Shown: positions 41,658 through 51,199, counted from the stretch's first letter. The stretch is DNA of 64,000 nucleotides from Bacteroidetes bacterium UBA1935 (GCA_002337045.1 DDFF01000012.1:160682-224681); one strand, 5' to 3'. A program made the numbers and translations. The notes: a model not told the origin generated them from the sequence alone.

Positions 41658-43742
41658 ATGAAAAAGTTAACACTATCTATATTATACGTAGCAGTAGCAC
41701 TCAGTGCATCTGCACAAAAACTGGACCGCAGCATCCGCCCGAAACCGGGTCCTGCTCCTGAAGTGAAACTGGGCGAGCCTCAAAGCTTCACCCTGCCAAA
41801 CGGCCTGAAAGTTTTCGTTGTTGAAAAACACAAACTGCCTGTAGTAAGCATAAGCATCCAACTGGATATTAAGCCTGCACTGGAAGGCAACAAAACAGGC
41901 TACCGCCAGATGATGTCTGAATTGCTGACAAGTGGCACTAAAACACGTAGCAGCGAACAACTGGCTAAGGAAATAGACTACATGGGTGCTAACATCAGTG
42001 CAACAAACGAGAGCGTTTATGCATCGGGCCTGAAAAAGCACGTAGGCAAAATGCTGGAACTGATGTCTGATATCACTATCAATTCAGACTTCAAACAGGA
42101 TGAACTGGATAAAATCAAAAAGCGTACCCTCTCTGGTCTGGAAGCTAGCAAAAACGAGCCGGATGATATGCTTAATAATGTAAGCGCTGTTGTAAACTTT
42201 GGTACACAACACCCTTATGGCGAGGTCACTACAGATGCTACTGTAAATAACATTACACTGGAAGACTGTAAAAAATACTACAGCACATACTTCCGTCCAA
42301 ATGTTGCATACATGGCTGTGATAGGCGACATTACAGTAGGCGAAGCAAAAGGCATGATTGAGAAACACTTCAAAAACTGGGAAAAAGCTGAAGTACCATC
42401 TGCAAACTACAGCAACCCTACAGCTCCGTCTAAAGCTAACGTTGCATTTGTTCCGCGCGAAGGTGCTGTACAAAGCGTTATCAACGTTACTTACCCGATA
42501 GACCTGCTGCCAGGTACTCCTGACGTTATTAAAGCACGCGTTACCAACTCTATTCTGGGTGGTGGTTCTAACGGCCGTCTGTTCCTGAACCTGCGTGAAA
42601 AACACGCTTGGACATACGGTTCTTACTCTTCTATCAATCAGGACGAACTGAAAGGTAATTTCACTGCATATGCAAAATGCCGCAACGCGGTTAGCGATAG
42701 CTCTGTAAACGAAATCATTGCAGAAATGAAACGCCTGCAAAACGAAAAAGTAAGTGCTGAAGAACTGCAAAACCACCTTAGCTATTTGTCTGGTAGCTTT
42801 GCTATTGGTCTGGAAAATGCACAAACTATCGCGCAGTATGCTATCAATATCGAGCGTTACAAAATGCCGAAAGATTACTACCAAAATTATCTGAAAAACC
42901 TGAACGCAGTAACTGCTGACGATATTCAGATGATTGCACGCAAATATGTGAATGCAGATAAAGCAAACATCGTAGTTGTTGGTGCCAAAGGTGATGTAGA
43001 TAAATCACTGGTTCGTTTCGATAGCGATGGCAAAATCGACTATTACGACAACTATGGCAATATCCTGAAAAATGCAGAAGCAAAAGCTGCACCTGCAGGT
43101 ATTACTGTAGATGCCATTCTGAAAAAATATGCTGCTGCTATTGGCGGTGAAAAAGCAATGTCTGGCATCAAAGACATCAAAACTGTCAATAAAGGCATGT
43201 TAAGTGTACAAGGCCAGGAAATACCGCTTACCATTACAGAAATGAAGAAATCTCCTAACAAGATGAAATCTGAGGTAGTTGGTATGGGCATGACATTCTC
43301 TAAAGAAGTATTTGATGGTACTAAAGGCTACAGAGAGCAACAAGGTAAGCGTACTGATATGACAGCTGAGCAAATGGCTGCGGCAAAAGAAAAAGCTGAT
43401 ATTGCTGCAGATTTGCATCCTGAGAAATACAACAACAAGCGTGTACTGAAAGGCATGGAAAAACTGAATGACAAAGATGCGTACGCTATAGAAGTTACAG
43501 ATGCAGAAGGTAGTAAATCAACTGAATACTATGATGCACAATCTGGTCTGCTGGTTAAGAAAGTAGAAATTGAAGATGGTGAATCACAAACTATAGAGTA
43601 TAGTGACTACAAAGAAGTTGCTGGTTCTAATGGCTACAAACTGCCTCATACACTCAAGCTGATGTCTGGTCCGATGACAATTACTGCTAAAACAGAAACT
43701 GTTGAAATCAACAAAAACATACCTGACAGCGAGTTCAATTAA
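41658..43742 (+). CDS. M16 family non-catalytic subunit with extra C-terminal domain
   Basis: A 694-aa exported protein. Residues about 30-460 are an M16 pair. Where the zinc motif should be it reads GYRQMMSELLTSG without any HxxEH, so it is inactive. The Arg/Tyr-type substrate-binding stretch LREKHAWTYGSYSS of the partner subunit is kept. From about residue 475 there is an added domain of about 210 aa (ILKKYAAAIGGEKAMSGIKD ...) resembling outer-membrane lipoprotein-sorting-like beta folds. That fusion is unusual for the partner role. Signal peptide at the start (residues 1-20). Confidence 0.9.
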   Translation: MKKLTLSILYVAVALSASAQKLDRSIRPKPGPAPEVKLGEPQSFTLPNGLKVFVVEKHKLPVVSISIQLDIKPALEGNKTGYRQMMSELLTSGTKTRSSEQLAKEIDYMGANISATNESVYASGLKKHVGKMLELMSDITINSDFKQDELDKIKKRTLSGLEASKNEPDDMLNNVSAVVNFGTQHPYGEVTTDATVNNITLEDCKKYYSTYFRPNVAYMAVIGDITVGEAKGMIEKHFKNWEKAEVPSANYSNPTAPSKANVAFVPREGAVQSVINVTYPIDLLPGTPDVIKARVTNSILGGGSNGRLFLNLREKHAWTYGSYSSINQDELKGNFTAYAKCRNAVSDSSVNEIIAEMKRLQNEKVSAEELQNHLSYLSGSFAIGLENAQTIAQYAINIERYKMPKDYYQNYLKNLNAVTADDIQMIARKYVNADKANIVVVGAKGDVDKSLVRFDSDGKIDYYDNYGNILKNAEAKAAPAGITVDAILKKYAAAIGGEKAMSGIKDIKTVNKGMLSVQGQEIPLTITEMKKSPNKMKSEVVGMGMTFSKEVFDGTKGYREQQGKRTDMTAEQMAAAKEKADIAADLHPEKYNNKRVLKGMEKLNDKDAYAIEVTDAEGSKSTEYYDAQSGLLVKKVEIEDGESQTIEYSDYKEVAGSNGYKLPHTLKLMSGPMTITAKTETVEINKNIPDSEFN

Positions 43743-43764
43743 TCATTAGATTAATTTCAAATAC

Positions 43765-43794
43765 AAAACCACCTCAATACGAGGTGGTTTTTTT
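43765..43794 (+). terminator. Terminator after the M16 pair
   Basis: AAAACCACCTC pairs with GAGGTGGTTTT around an AATAC loop, followed by a T-run. Confidence 0.88.
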
Positions 43795-43860
43795 GTGCCG
43801 ATTATAAGCCTATCAGCATTTTTAACCCTAGTTTTTAGATAGCCTTAACTGCCTTTATAT

Positions 43861-43868
43861 TACCTTTG
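43861..43868 (+). promoter_or_regulatory. -7 element before miaB
   Basis: TACCTTTG, a perfect -7 box, 21 bp before the miaB ATG. The -33 region is not canonical. Confidence 0.5.
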
Positions 43869-43888
43869 CACAAACCGAAACTGAAAAT

Positions 43889-45304
43889 ATGGCAGAGATT
43901 CTGCAAAAGGTAATTGAAGAAAACAGGCAAGGTGAGGCTTATGCCCCGTTTGCCGAAGACCCGAATGCATACAGTAAGAAATTTTATATAGAAAGCTATG
44001 GTTGCCAGATGAACTTCAGCGATAGCGAAATAGTAGCGTCTATCCTTCATGAAGAAGGCTTTGGTGCTACCCGCAATCTGGAAGAGGCCAACCTGATATT
44101 TATCAATACCTGCTCTATCCGCGAAAAGGCAGAGCAGACAGTGCGCAATCGCCTGCAAGCTTTCAAAAAGCTGAAAGACGACCAGCCGGGTATGCTAATT
44201 GGTGTATTGGGTTGTATGGCAGAGCGCCTGAAAGCCAAGTTTCTGGAAGAAGAAAAACTGGTAGATATCGTAGTAGGCCCTGATGCCTACCGTAGCCTGC
44301 CGGGTTTGATTAGCGAAGCTGAAGGCGGACAGAAAACTGTAAACGTACTGCTGAGCCGCGAAGAAACCTATGCAGATATCTCCCCTGTCCGCTTGGATAG
44401 CAATGGTGTTACGGCATTTGTAAGCATCATGCGTGGTTGCAATAATATGTGCACATTCTGCGTAGTACCTTTCACACGTGGCCGCGAGCGCAGCCGCGAT
44501 GCAGAGAGCATTGTTGCAGAATGTCAGGATTTATTCAACCGTGGCTTCCGCGAAGTTACCCTGCTTGGCCAGAACGTTGACAGCTATTACTATACAACGT
44601 CAGACGGCACAGAAATCACTTTCGGCAAATTGCTGGAAATGGTAGCGCTGGTGTCACCATTGTTACGTATCCGTTTCAGTACATCTCACCCTAAAGACAT
44701 TACGGATGATGTGCTGCATACCATGGCCAAGTACGAAAACATTTGCGAATACATACACCTGCCTGTGCAGAGCGGTAACACCCGCATACTGCAACACATG
44801 AACCGCACATACACACGCGAGTGGTATCTGGCAAAAGTGAAACGCATCCGCGAAATAATGCCCGATTGCGGTTTGAGTACCGACGTTATCAGCGGCTTCT
44901 GCAGCGAAGCTGAAGAAGAACACCAGGACACAATCAGCCTGATGGAAATAGTTCGTTTCGATATGGCATATATGTTTTCTTACAGCGAGCGCCCGGGCAC
45001 TCTGGCGGCACGCCGTTACGAAGACGATGTACCCGAAGATGTGAAGAAACGCAGGCTGGAAGAAATCATCAATCTGCAAAACCGTCACTCACGCGAAAGC
45101 TATCAGAACGATATCGGTAAAACATTCAAAGTACTGATTGAAGGCGATAGCAAGCGCAGCGATATGGATTGGTGCGGACGCAACTCGCAAAACAAAATGA
45201 TGGTATTCCCTAAAGGAAACTATCAATTGCAAAAAGGCGACTATGTAAACGTGAAAGTCAATACGGCAACATCCGCTACGTTGATTGGTGAAATAGTTGA
45301 TTAA
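43889..45304 (+). CDS. miaB: tRNA-2-methylthio-N6-dimethylallyladenosine synthase
   Basis: Radical SAM methylthiotransferase acting on A37 of tRNAs reading UNN codons. The 471-aa protein has the N-terminal UPF0004 domain with its own cluster (YIESYGCQMNFSDSE, about residues 31-45; CSIREKAEQ later), the SAM cluster C184xxxC188xxC191 (GCNNMCTFCVVPFTRG) and a C-terminal TRAM domain (KGDYVNVKVN region). It starts a plus-strand run with the sigma-54 activator, lptE and secG, which is conserved in Bacteroidota. Confidence 0.96.
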   Translation: MAEILQKVIEENRQGEAYAPFAEDPNAYSKKFYIESYGCQMNFSDSEIVASILHEEGFGATRNLEEANLIFINTCSIREKAEQTVRNRLQAFKKLKDDQPGMLIGVLGCMAERLKAKFLEEEKLVDIVVGPDAYRSLPGLISEAEGGQKTVNVLLSREETYADISPVRLDSNGVTAFVSIMRGCNNMCTFCVVPFTRGRERSRDAESIVAECQDLFNRGFREVTLLGQNVDSYYYTTSDGTEITFGKLLEMVALVSPLLRIRFSTSHPKDITDDVLHTMAKYENICEYIHLPVQSGNTRILQHMNRTYTREWYLAKVKRIREIMPDCGLSTDVISGFCSEAEEEHQDTISLMEIVRFDMAYMFSYSERPGTLAARRYEDDVPEDVKKRRLEEIINLQNRHSRESYQNDIGKTFKVLIEGDSKRSDMDWCGRNSQNKMMVFPKGNYQLQKGDYVNVKVNTATSATLIGEIVD

Positions 45305-45364
45305 TAAAAACAGTCATGACGCGAGTATTCCATACTTCCTATTCATGACTTTCGACTGAAAACA

Positions 45365-46642
45365 ATGGAGAATCAAAGCATAAAAAACAGGTTCGGTATC
45401 ATAGGCAATACGCCTGCGCTGAATCATGCATTGGATACGGCAGTGCAGGTAGCCGCTACAGACCTATCGGTACTGATAGCCGGCGAAAGCGGTGTGGGTA
45501 AAGAAGCTTTTTCCAATATCATACATGCACTATCATCACGCAAACACAACCCCTTTATAGCCGTAAACTGCGGCGCCATACCCGAAGGCACTATTGATAG
45601 TGAACTCTTCGGCCACGAAAAAGGTTCGTTTACAGGCGCAGTAGATGCCCGTAAGGGTTATTTCGAAACCGTGAATGGCGGTACTATTTTCTTAGATGAA
45701 ATAGGTGAAATGCCCCTTGGTACACAGGCGCGTTTGTTGCGCGTACTGGAGTCAGGCGAATTCATTCGCGTTGGTTCCTCCAAAGTGCAAAAGACAGATG
45801 TACGCGTGATAGCCGCTACCAACCGTGATTTGCTGGAACAGGCACAAAACGGCAAGTTTCGCGAAGACCTGTATTATCGCCTCAGCACAGTACCTATACG
45901 TGTACCTGCTTTGAGGGACAGAAAAGAAGACATTCCCCTGCTCTTCCGCAAATTCACATCAGACTTTGCAGAGCGTTATAAAACACAGTCCGTTCAGCTC
46001 GATGCCAATGCACAGCAAATGCTGATGAACTACCCCTGGCCCGGCAACGTGCGCGAATTGAAAAATATAGCCGAACAGATTTCGGTACTGAGCACAGAAA
46101 AAATGCTGACTGCCGATGCACTGCAACGCTTCCTGCCACAAAACACGGGCAACAGAGGCCTTGCATTGGTGCAACCTGCGGGCGTACCTATACCAAGCCC
46201 CAACGCGGCATCCTCATCATCAGACTTCAACTCTACAGAGCGAGATATACTATACAAGTTGTTTTTCGAGTTAAAGAAAGACATGACCGAGATAAAGCAG
46301 ATGCTATATAATATGGGGCATCAGGGCGCAGGGTTTTCGCCTGTTACTATGCCAGATGCTGCTACATCTATAGTGCCTGCATACGATGTTTCTTCTCCTA
46401 TGGAACCAATTGTTACACCTGTTAACGCTCCGATAGTATTGCATCCGTCAAGCAATGGCGCAGGCACAGTAGACCATCACGAGGATGTAGAAGAATCGCT
46501 AATGCTGGCAGACAGGGAGAAAGAATTCATCATAAAATCGCTGAAAAAGCACAAAGGCCGCCGCCGCGATGCAGCCAACGAATTGGGCATTTCGGAACGT
46601 ACGCTATACAGAAAGATTAAAGAATACGACATCAAAGATTAA
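45365..46642 (+). CDS. Sigma-54-dependent transcriptional activator without receiver domain
   Basis: A 425-aa AAA+ activator. Walker A is GESGVGKE (residues 40-47), the sigma-54 contact loop is GSFTGA (87-92; GAFTGA in most proteins), and Walker B is GGTIFLDEIGEM (about 104-115). A variable linker of about 150 residues (240-375, Pro/Ser-rich) joins to a Fis-type HTH at the end (AANELGISERTLYRKIKEY). There is no N-terminal receiver or GAF domain, so control must come from expression level or another protein. It lies 60 bp after miaB and 18 bp before lptE. Confidence 0.92.
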   Translation: MENQSIKNRFGIIGNTPALNHALDTAVQVAATDLSVLIAGESGVGKEAFSNIIHALSSRKHNPFIAVNCGAIPEGTIDSELFGHEKGSFTGAVDARKGYFETVNGGTIFLDEIGEMPLGTQARLLRVLESGEFIRVGSSKVQKTDVRVIAATNRDLLEQAQNGKFREDLYYRLSTVPIRVPALRDRKEDIPLLFRKFTSDFAERYKTQSVQLDANAQQMLMNYPWPGNVRELKNIAEQISVLSTEKMLTADALQRFLPQNTGNRGLALVQPAGVPIPSPNAASSSSDFNSTERDILYKLFFELKKDMTEIKQMLYNMGHQGAGFSPVTMPDAATSIVPAYDVSSPMEPIVTPVNAPIVLHPSSNGAGTVDHHEDVEESLMLADREKEFIIKSLKKHKGRRRDAANELGISERTLYRKIKEYDIKD

Positions 46643-46660
46643 TTTTACAGGGTGGTTATC

Positions 46661-47158
46661 ATGCGCAGACTATTAGTACTAATACTTCCTGTCCTGTTAC
46701 TATGCAGCGGTTGTGGTGTTTACAGCTTCACAGGTGCAAGTATCGAAGGCAAGTCGATTAATATACATACGTTCGATAACCGTGCCCGTAACGTAGTACC
46801 CAGCCTCAGCCCCAATCTTACTTCAAAAATCCGTGCACGTATACTTACCCAAACAGGCCTTACACCTGTTGCAGTTGGCGAGGCCGATTATGATATCACA
46901 GGCACCATCACGGGCTACGAGGTTACTGTGTCGGGTGTTGCGAATACGCAACAGGCTACCCAAAACAGGCTTACCATTACACTATCTGTAGTATTCAAAA
47001 ACAAGCTGAACGAGAAAGCAGATTTCACGCAGACTTTCAGCCGTTTTGCAGATTTCCCTGCATCTCAAACAGTAGAGGCGGTAGAATCTTCTTTGATGGA
47101 AACGATAGGAAATCAGTTAGCAGACGATATTTTTAATAAAGCATTTGTAAATTGGTAG
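46661..47158 (+). CDS. lptE: LptE family LPS-assembly lipoprotein
   Basis: A 165-aa outer membrane lipoprotein that partners LptD in LPS insertion. The signal peptide ends in an atypical lipobox with Cys18 (LLCSGCGVYSFTGA), and GVYSFTGASIEGKSINI is the typical Bacteroidota LptE opening. ATG 46661 is preferred; a GTG three codons upstream belongs to the same frame. It belongs to the miaB-sigma54-lptE-secG cluster. Confidence 0.85.
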   Translation: MRRLLVLILPVLLLCSGCGVYSFTGASIEGKSINIHTFDNRARNVVPSLSPNLTSKIRARILTQTGLTPVAVGEADYDITGTITGYEVTVSGVANTQQATQNRLTITLSVVFKNKLNEKADFTQTFSRFADFPASQTVEAVESSLMETIGNQLADDIFNKAFVNW

Positions 47159-47175
47159 TAGTTTTACGCTGAAAC

Positions 47176-48228
47176 ATGATTACATCTTCTTCCATACAAT
47201 ATATATCGCAGGTACTGGCAGAGCCTCAAAACATTTCAGATACAGACGCTGAAAGCATTGCGGCTTTGATAGAAACTTATCCGTATTTTGTACCAGCAAG
47301 GTATATGGATGCAGCCAACAAACATAAAAAAGAGCCTTACAACAACCCGATGATGTCGGTGATGCAGTTGTATATGAGCAATTGGCTGATGTATTGCCAG
47401 TTTCTGCAAACAGCTATGAATGGTGCAGATGTAGCAGTACCTGCATCTCCTACACCACAACAAACGCCTGTACAGGCAGCAGAAGCAGTAGCTGAAACTC
47501 CTGTTGTAGCGGAAGAAGAAGTAATAACAGTTGAAGAACCTACTATAACGGTTGCAGAAGAACATACTATTGTTGAAGAACCTGTAACTGTAGTTGAAGC
47601 AATAGAAATACCTGAACAGGAAGAAGTAAATATTGTAGAAGCAGAAGAGGCATTTGTAACACCTGAGCCGGTTGTTGCAACGCCGGAGCCGCTCTATACA
47701 CAAAAGAAACCTGTAGCATCGGAAGATGATTATCAGCCCGAAACAGACGAATCTTTTATACTCCCTGTTTATACAGAAGATTATTTCCTGCATCAGGGCA
47801 TGCAGGTATCTAATAAAATACCCGAAGACCTACCCGGCAAAGAAATTTCTCCTGCCGATGAGGCAAAATCGCTGATGGTGGTAATGAGCTTCTCTGAATG
47901 GCTGCTTTACTTCAAAAAACGTAAAGAGCAGGAACAGGAAGAAGTAGAAGGCCAGAAAGCTGTAAAAACCATGTGGCAGAAGGAAAAACTAGCTGCCGCG
48001 CTGGAAGAAGAAAACGAGGAAATACCTGAAAAAGTCTTTGAAATGGCGGTTAATTCAATTACCAAAGAAGACGATCTGGTAAGCGAAAGCCTCGCCGAAA
48101 TCTATTCAAAACAAGGCAAATTTGACAAAGCGATAGAAATGTATCGCAAATTAAGTTTGCGCAATCCGCAAAAAAAGGCTTATTTTGCCCGGAAAATTGA
48201 GGTTCTCTTAAAAGAAAAACAATCATGA
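47176..48228 (+). CDS. Glu/Val-rich protein with a C-terminal TPR-like helix pair
   Basis: A 350-aa cytoplasmic protein of unknown function. The N-terminal 90 residues are helical (LIETYPYFVPARYMDAANKH). Residues about 95-190 are a low-complexity stretch rich in E, V, P and T (EEVITVEEPTITVAEE). The end has a TPR-like pair (ESLAEIYSKQGKFDKAIEMY, then LSLRNPQKKAYFARKIEV). Its stop overlaps the secG start by 4 bp (ATGA). The place in the lptE-secG cluster is typical of Bacteroidota, but the role is unknown. Confidence 0.72.
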   Translation: MITSSSIQYISQVLAEPQNISDTDAESIAALIETYPYFVPARYMDAANKHKKEPYNNPMMSVMQLYMSNWLMYCQFLQTAMNGADVAVPASPTPQQTPVQAAEAVAETPVVAEEEVITVEEPTITVAEEHTIVEEPVTVVEAIEIPEQEEVNIVEAEEAFVTPEPVVATPEPLYTQKKPVASEDDYQPETDESFILPVYTEDYFLHQGMQVSNKIPEDLPGKEISPADEAKSLMVVMSFSEWLLYFKKRKEQEQEEVEGQKAVKTMWQKEKLAAALEEENEEIPEKVFEMAVNSITKEDDLVSESLAEIYSKQGKFDKAIEMYRKLSLRNPQKKAYFARKIEVLLKEKQS

Positions 48229-48545
48229 TATCATTCGTAACCATACTTATTATACTGGCTTGTGTAGTACTGGCTTTCTTCGTTCTAATCCAAAACCCAA
48301 AAGGTGGTGGCCTTGCAGGTAGCTTCGGCAGCTTGGGCAATCAGGTAATGGGCGTTAAGCAATCTACAGACGTGATGGAAAAAGGCACATGGGGTTCTAT
48401 GGCTATCATCGCTGCTCTTTGTTTGGTTTCAGTTACTTTCTATACTACACCTAAAGAAGTGAAAGAACTGCAAAAGCAAAAAAGCGGTGCTCCTGCACAG
48501 CAACAAGCTCCTGCTCAGGCTCCTGCCGGCGGTGGTGGCAAATAA
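48225..48545 (+). CDS. secG: Preprotein translocase subunit SecG
   Basis: A 106-aa two-helix subunit of SecYEG. The block AFFVLIQNPKGGGLAGSFGS (residues about 18-37) is diagnostic, with the second helix at about 58-75. The Ala/Gln/Pro-rich tail (GAPAQQQAPAQAPAGGGGK) is disordered. Translationally coupled to the preceding gene by a 4-bp overlap. Confidence 0.93.
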   Translation: MISFVTILIILACVVLAFFVLIQNPKGGGLAGSFGSLGNQVMGVKQSTDVMEKGTWGSMAIIAALCLVSVTFYTTPKEVKELQKQKSGAPAQQQAPAQAPAGGGGK

Positions 48546-48571
48546 TTAAGCTAAAAATATTTTACTATACC

Positions 48572-48607
48572 ATACCTGCTCTGTAATATTGAGCAGGTAT
48601 TTTTATT
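48572..48607 (+). terminator. Terminator after secG, abutting mltG
   Basis: ATACCTGCTC pairs with GAGCAGGTAT around TGTAATATT, followed by TTTTATTT. The tail ends at 48608, one base before the mltG ATG, so mltG transcripts made by read-through have this hairpin in their leader. Confidence 0.85.
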
Positions 48608-48608
48608 T

Positions 48609-49622
48609 ATGCAGGGCAGAAAACTACTCATTACTATCGGGGCTATTGTAGCTGTGCTTGGCTTGGTTGCAGCCTATCTTTTCTTTGGCAACAACAGCAG
48701 CAAGCAAGAACAGTACCTCTACATACCTACAGGTGCCAATTACGATACAGTCACTGCTATTCTGCATCGCGAACATATACTTAACAATAATTGGAGTTTT
48801 GAGCAACTGGCAAAGATTGCAGGCTATCCTAAAAAAGTAAAACCCGGACGATACAAAATAACGCAGGGCATGAGCTCTTACCGCATTGTACGCATGCTTC
48901 GCTCGGGTAGCCAATCGCCTGTAAAACTTGTTATCAATAAGCTGCGCACCAAGCAAGACTTTGCCAATTTTGTAGCTGCCAATCTTGAGGTAAAAGCCGA
49001 TAGTATTTTATACCTATTAAATGATACTGCATTTACCAAAGCACACAATGTTGATACCAATACAGCTATGTGTCTGATAATACCCGACACCTACGAGTTT
49101 TATTGGAACACTACTGCCTCCAAAGCACTGAGCAAGATAGCAGCCAACTACAAGAAATTCTGGAACGATAATCGCCTGCAAAAAGCTAATACCAAGAACC
49201 TATCACCCAACGAAGTGATAACGATGGCGGCCATTGTAGAGGAAGAAACCAATATGGAAGGCGACAAAGGCAATATTGCAAGTGTATACATCAACAGGTT
49301 GAAAATTGGTATGCCGTTGCAGGCAGACCCAACCGTGAAATTTGCCATTGGCGATTTCAGCATCAAACGCATCACAGGCAATCATATAACAATCGTATCG
49401 CCTTACAATACTTACAAAAATACAGGCCTGCCTCCCGGCCCTATCTGCACGCCATCTAAAAAGACGATAGATGCGGTGCTGAATGCACCGGATACAAAGT
49501 ATTTATACTTCTGTGCGAAAGAAGATTTCAGTGGCTATAGCAATTTCGCTGCTACACTAAACGAGCATCTAAAGAATGCAAGAGCATATCAACAGGCGCT
49601 CGATGCGAGGGGAATACACTAA
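48609..49622 (+). CDS. mltG: Endolytic murein transglycosylase MltG
   Basis: Inner-membrane lytic transglycosylase that ends nascent glycan chains. The 337-aa protein has an N-terminal membrane helix (LLITIGAIVAVLGLVAAYLF, residues 5-24), the LysM-like part, and the YceG catalytic region: VITMAAIVEEETNMEGDKGN with the catalytic Glu, then VYINRLKIGMPLQADPTVKF and YNTYKNTGLPPGPICTP. Start set by ATG directly behind the secG terminator. It is convergent with a small membrane-protein gene 6 bp away. Confidence 0.92.
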   Translation: MQGRKLLITIGAIVAVLGLVAAYLFFGNNSSKQEQYLYIPTGANYDTVTAILHREHILNNNWSFEQLAKIAGYPKKVKPGRYKITQGMSSYRIVRMLRSGSQSPVKLVINKLRTKQDFANFVAANLEVKADSILYLLNDTAFTKAHNVDTNTAMCLIIPDTYEFYWNTTASKALSKIAANYKKFWNDNRLQKANTKNLSPNEVITMAAIVEEETNMEGDKGNIASVYINRLKIGMPLQADPTVKFAIGDFSIKRITGNHITIVSPYNTYKNTGLPPGPICTPSKKTIDAVLNAPDTKYLYFCAKEDFSGYSNFAATLNEHLKNARAYQQALDARGIH

Positions 49623-49628
49623 CCCCTA

Positions 49629-50018
49629 CTACTCCATATTATATGTCTGTCTATCTTTTTTGAAGTACACAGCATAATACACACCTAGCACCAGCAAACC
49701 GCTACCAAACAACCCGGCAGCATATGGACGCAGGTCTATATCGTTAAATTCGCCCAGCATCCAGGTACTGTTTGCCAGTATCCAGAAGCAAACAGCAATG
49801 TTATGATATGCCTCAGCTTTCACCTTTCTCGATTTCCAGAGCAGGTAAAACGCTACACTCACTGTAGGGAAGATCATTATCACCCCACCCGTCTTCCATT
49901 CCATAGCCCAGCAAAAATCTTTAATAAGCCACAGTAATATATGGGCATTTTCTATCCAGCGGAATGATGGAGATACATGTATGGTGCGTTGGTGGCGCTT
50001 TTGGTGCGTTTCAGGCAT
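49629..50018 (-). CDS. Small polytopic membrane protein of unknown function
   Basis: A 129-aa protein with a basic N-terminus (MPETHQKRHQRTIHVSPSF) and about four hydrophobic segments (IMIFPTVSVAFYLLW; HNIAVCFWILANSTWMLGEF; the C-terminal GLFGSGLLVLGVYYAVYF). No family recognised. Divergent from gapA with a 154-bp gap. Confidence 0.6.
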   Translation of the reverse strand: MPETHQKRHQRTIHVSPSFRWIENAHILLWLIKDFCWAMEWKTGGVIMIFPTVSVAFYLLWKSRKVKAEAYHNIAVCFWILANSTWMLGEFNDIDLRPYAAGLFGSGLLVLGVYYAVYFKKDRQTYNME

Positions 50019-50122
50019 AGTGCAAGTTTAGTATCTAATCCTGAATAGGCTATGAATTTAATACACATTTAATTATTATTCATGTTTATATATTTTCATT
50101 TCACTATATGCGCTATAGGACG

Positions 50123-50130
50123 TACCTTTG
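50123..50130 (+). promoter_or_regulatory. -7 element before gapA
   Basis: TACCTTTG, a perfect -7 box, 42 bp before the gapA ATG. The -33 has no clear TTG. Confidence 0.5.
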
Positions 50131-50172
50131 CACCCGAATTTTAATTAATCTGTTTATAAAACACTCCATAAA

Positions 50173-51186
50173 ATGAGTAAAGTAAAAGTTGCCATCAATG
50201 GTTTTGGCCGTATCGGCCGCCTGGCTTTCCGCCAGATCTACAACATGGAAGGTATCGATGTAGTAGCTATCAACGATCTGACACAGCCAAACGTACTGGC
50301 TCACTTGTTGAAGTATGATACTGCTCAAGGCCGTTTCGATGTTGAAGTAAAACACACAGACGATGCTATCGTTGTTAATGGCAACACTATCAAAATATAC
50401 GCTCAGAAAGATCCTGCACAGATTCCTTGGGGTCAGCACGATGTAGACGTTGTGTTGGAATGTACAGGTTTCTTCACAGATGCTGATAAAGCAAAAGCAC
50501 ACATCACTGCAGGCGCTAAGCGTGTAGTTATCTCTGCACCTGCTACAGGCGAATTGAAAACTGTAGTTTACAACGTAAACCACAACATACTGGACGGTAG
50601 CGAAACTGTAATCAGTTGCGCTTCTTGTACTACAAACTGTCTGGCACCAATGGCAAAAGTTATGAACGACCAATACGGCATCGTAACTGGTATCATGACT
50701 ACCATCCACGCTTATACAAACGACCAGAACACACTGGATGCTCCGCACCCTAAAGGTGACCTGCGCCGTGCTCGTGCTGCTGCTTCAAACATCGTTCCTA
50801 ACTCTACAGGTGCTGCAAAGGCTATCGGCCTGGTACTGCCTGAACTGAAAGGTAAACTGGATGGTAGCGCACAACGTGTACCTACGATTACAGGTTCACT
50901 GACTGAACTGGTTTCTGTATTGAGCAAAAAAGTAACTGCTGAAGAAATCAATGCAGCTATGAAAGCAGCTTCAAACGAAAGCTTCGGTTACACAGAAGAT
51001 GAAATCGTATCTAGCGATATCATCGGTACATCTTTCGGTTCTCTGTTCGATGCTACACAAACTAAAGTAATGACTGTTGGCGATCAGCAACTGGTTAAAA
51101 CTGTTAGCTGGTACGATAACGAAATGAGCTATGTTTCTCAACTGGTTCGTACTGTTAAGTACTTCGCTGGTCTGATTTCTAAATAA
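50173..51186 (+). CDS. gapA: Glyceraldehyde-3-phosphate dehydrogenase
   Basis: Oxidises glyceraldehyde-3-phosphate with NAD to 1,3-bisphosphoglycerate. The 337-aa protein has the NAD-binding start VAINGFGRIGRLAFRQIY, the catalytic Cys152 in SCASCTTNCLAP and His in IHAYTNDQN, and WYDNEMSYVSQLV at the end. It precedes pgk by 66 bp, with an intrinsic terminator between, so the two can be expressed unequally. Confidence 0.97.
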   Translation: MSKVKVAINGFGRIGRLAFRQIYNMEGIDVVAINDLTQPNVLAHLLKYDTAQGRFDVEVKHTDDAIVVNGNTIKIYAQKDPAQIPWGQHDVDVVLECTGFFTDADKAKAHITAGAKRVVISAPATGELKTVVYNVNHNILDGSETVISCASCTTNCLAPMAKVMNDQYGIVTGIMTTIHAYTNDQNTLDAPHPKGDLRRARAAASNIVPNSTGAAKAIGLVLPELKGKLDGSAQRVPTITGSLTELVSVLSKKVTAEEINAAMKAASNESFGYTEDEIVSSDIIGTSFGSLFDATQTKVMTVGDQQLVKTVSWYDNEMSYVSQLVRTVKYFAGLISK

Positions 51187-51199
51187 TCTCACTAACTAT

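Noticed and set aside
42084..42884. 266-codon open frame opposite the M16 partner gene
   Set aside because: Antisense of a gene with strong family similarity; no start or promoter support.
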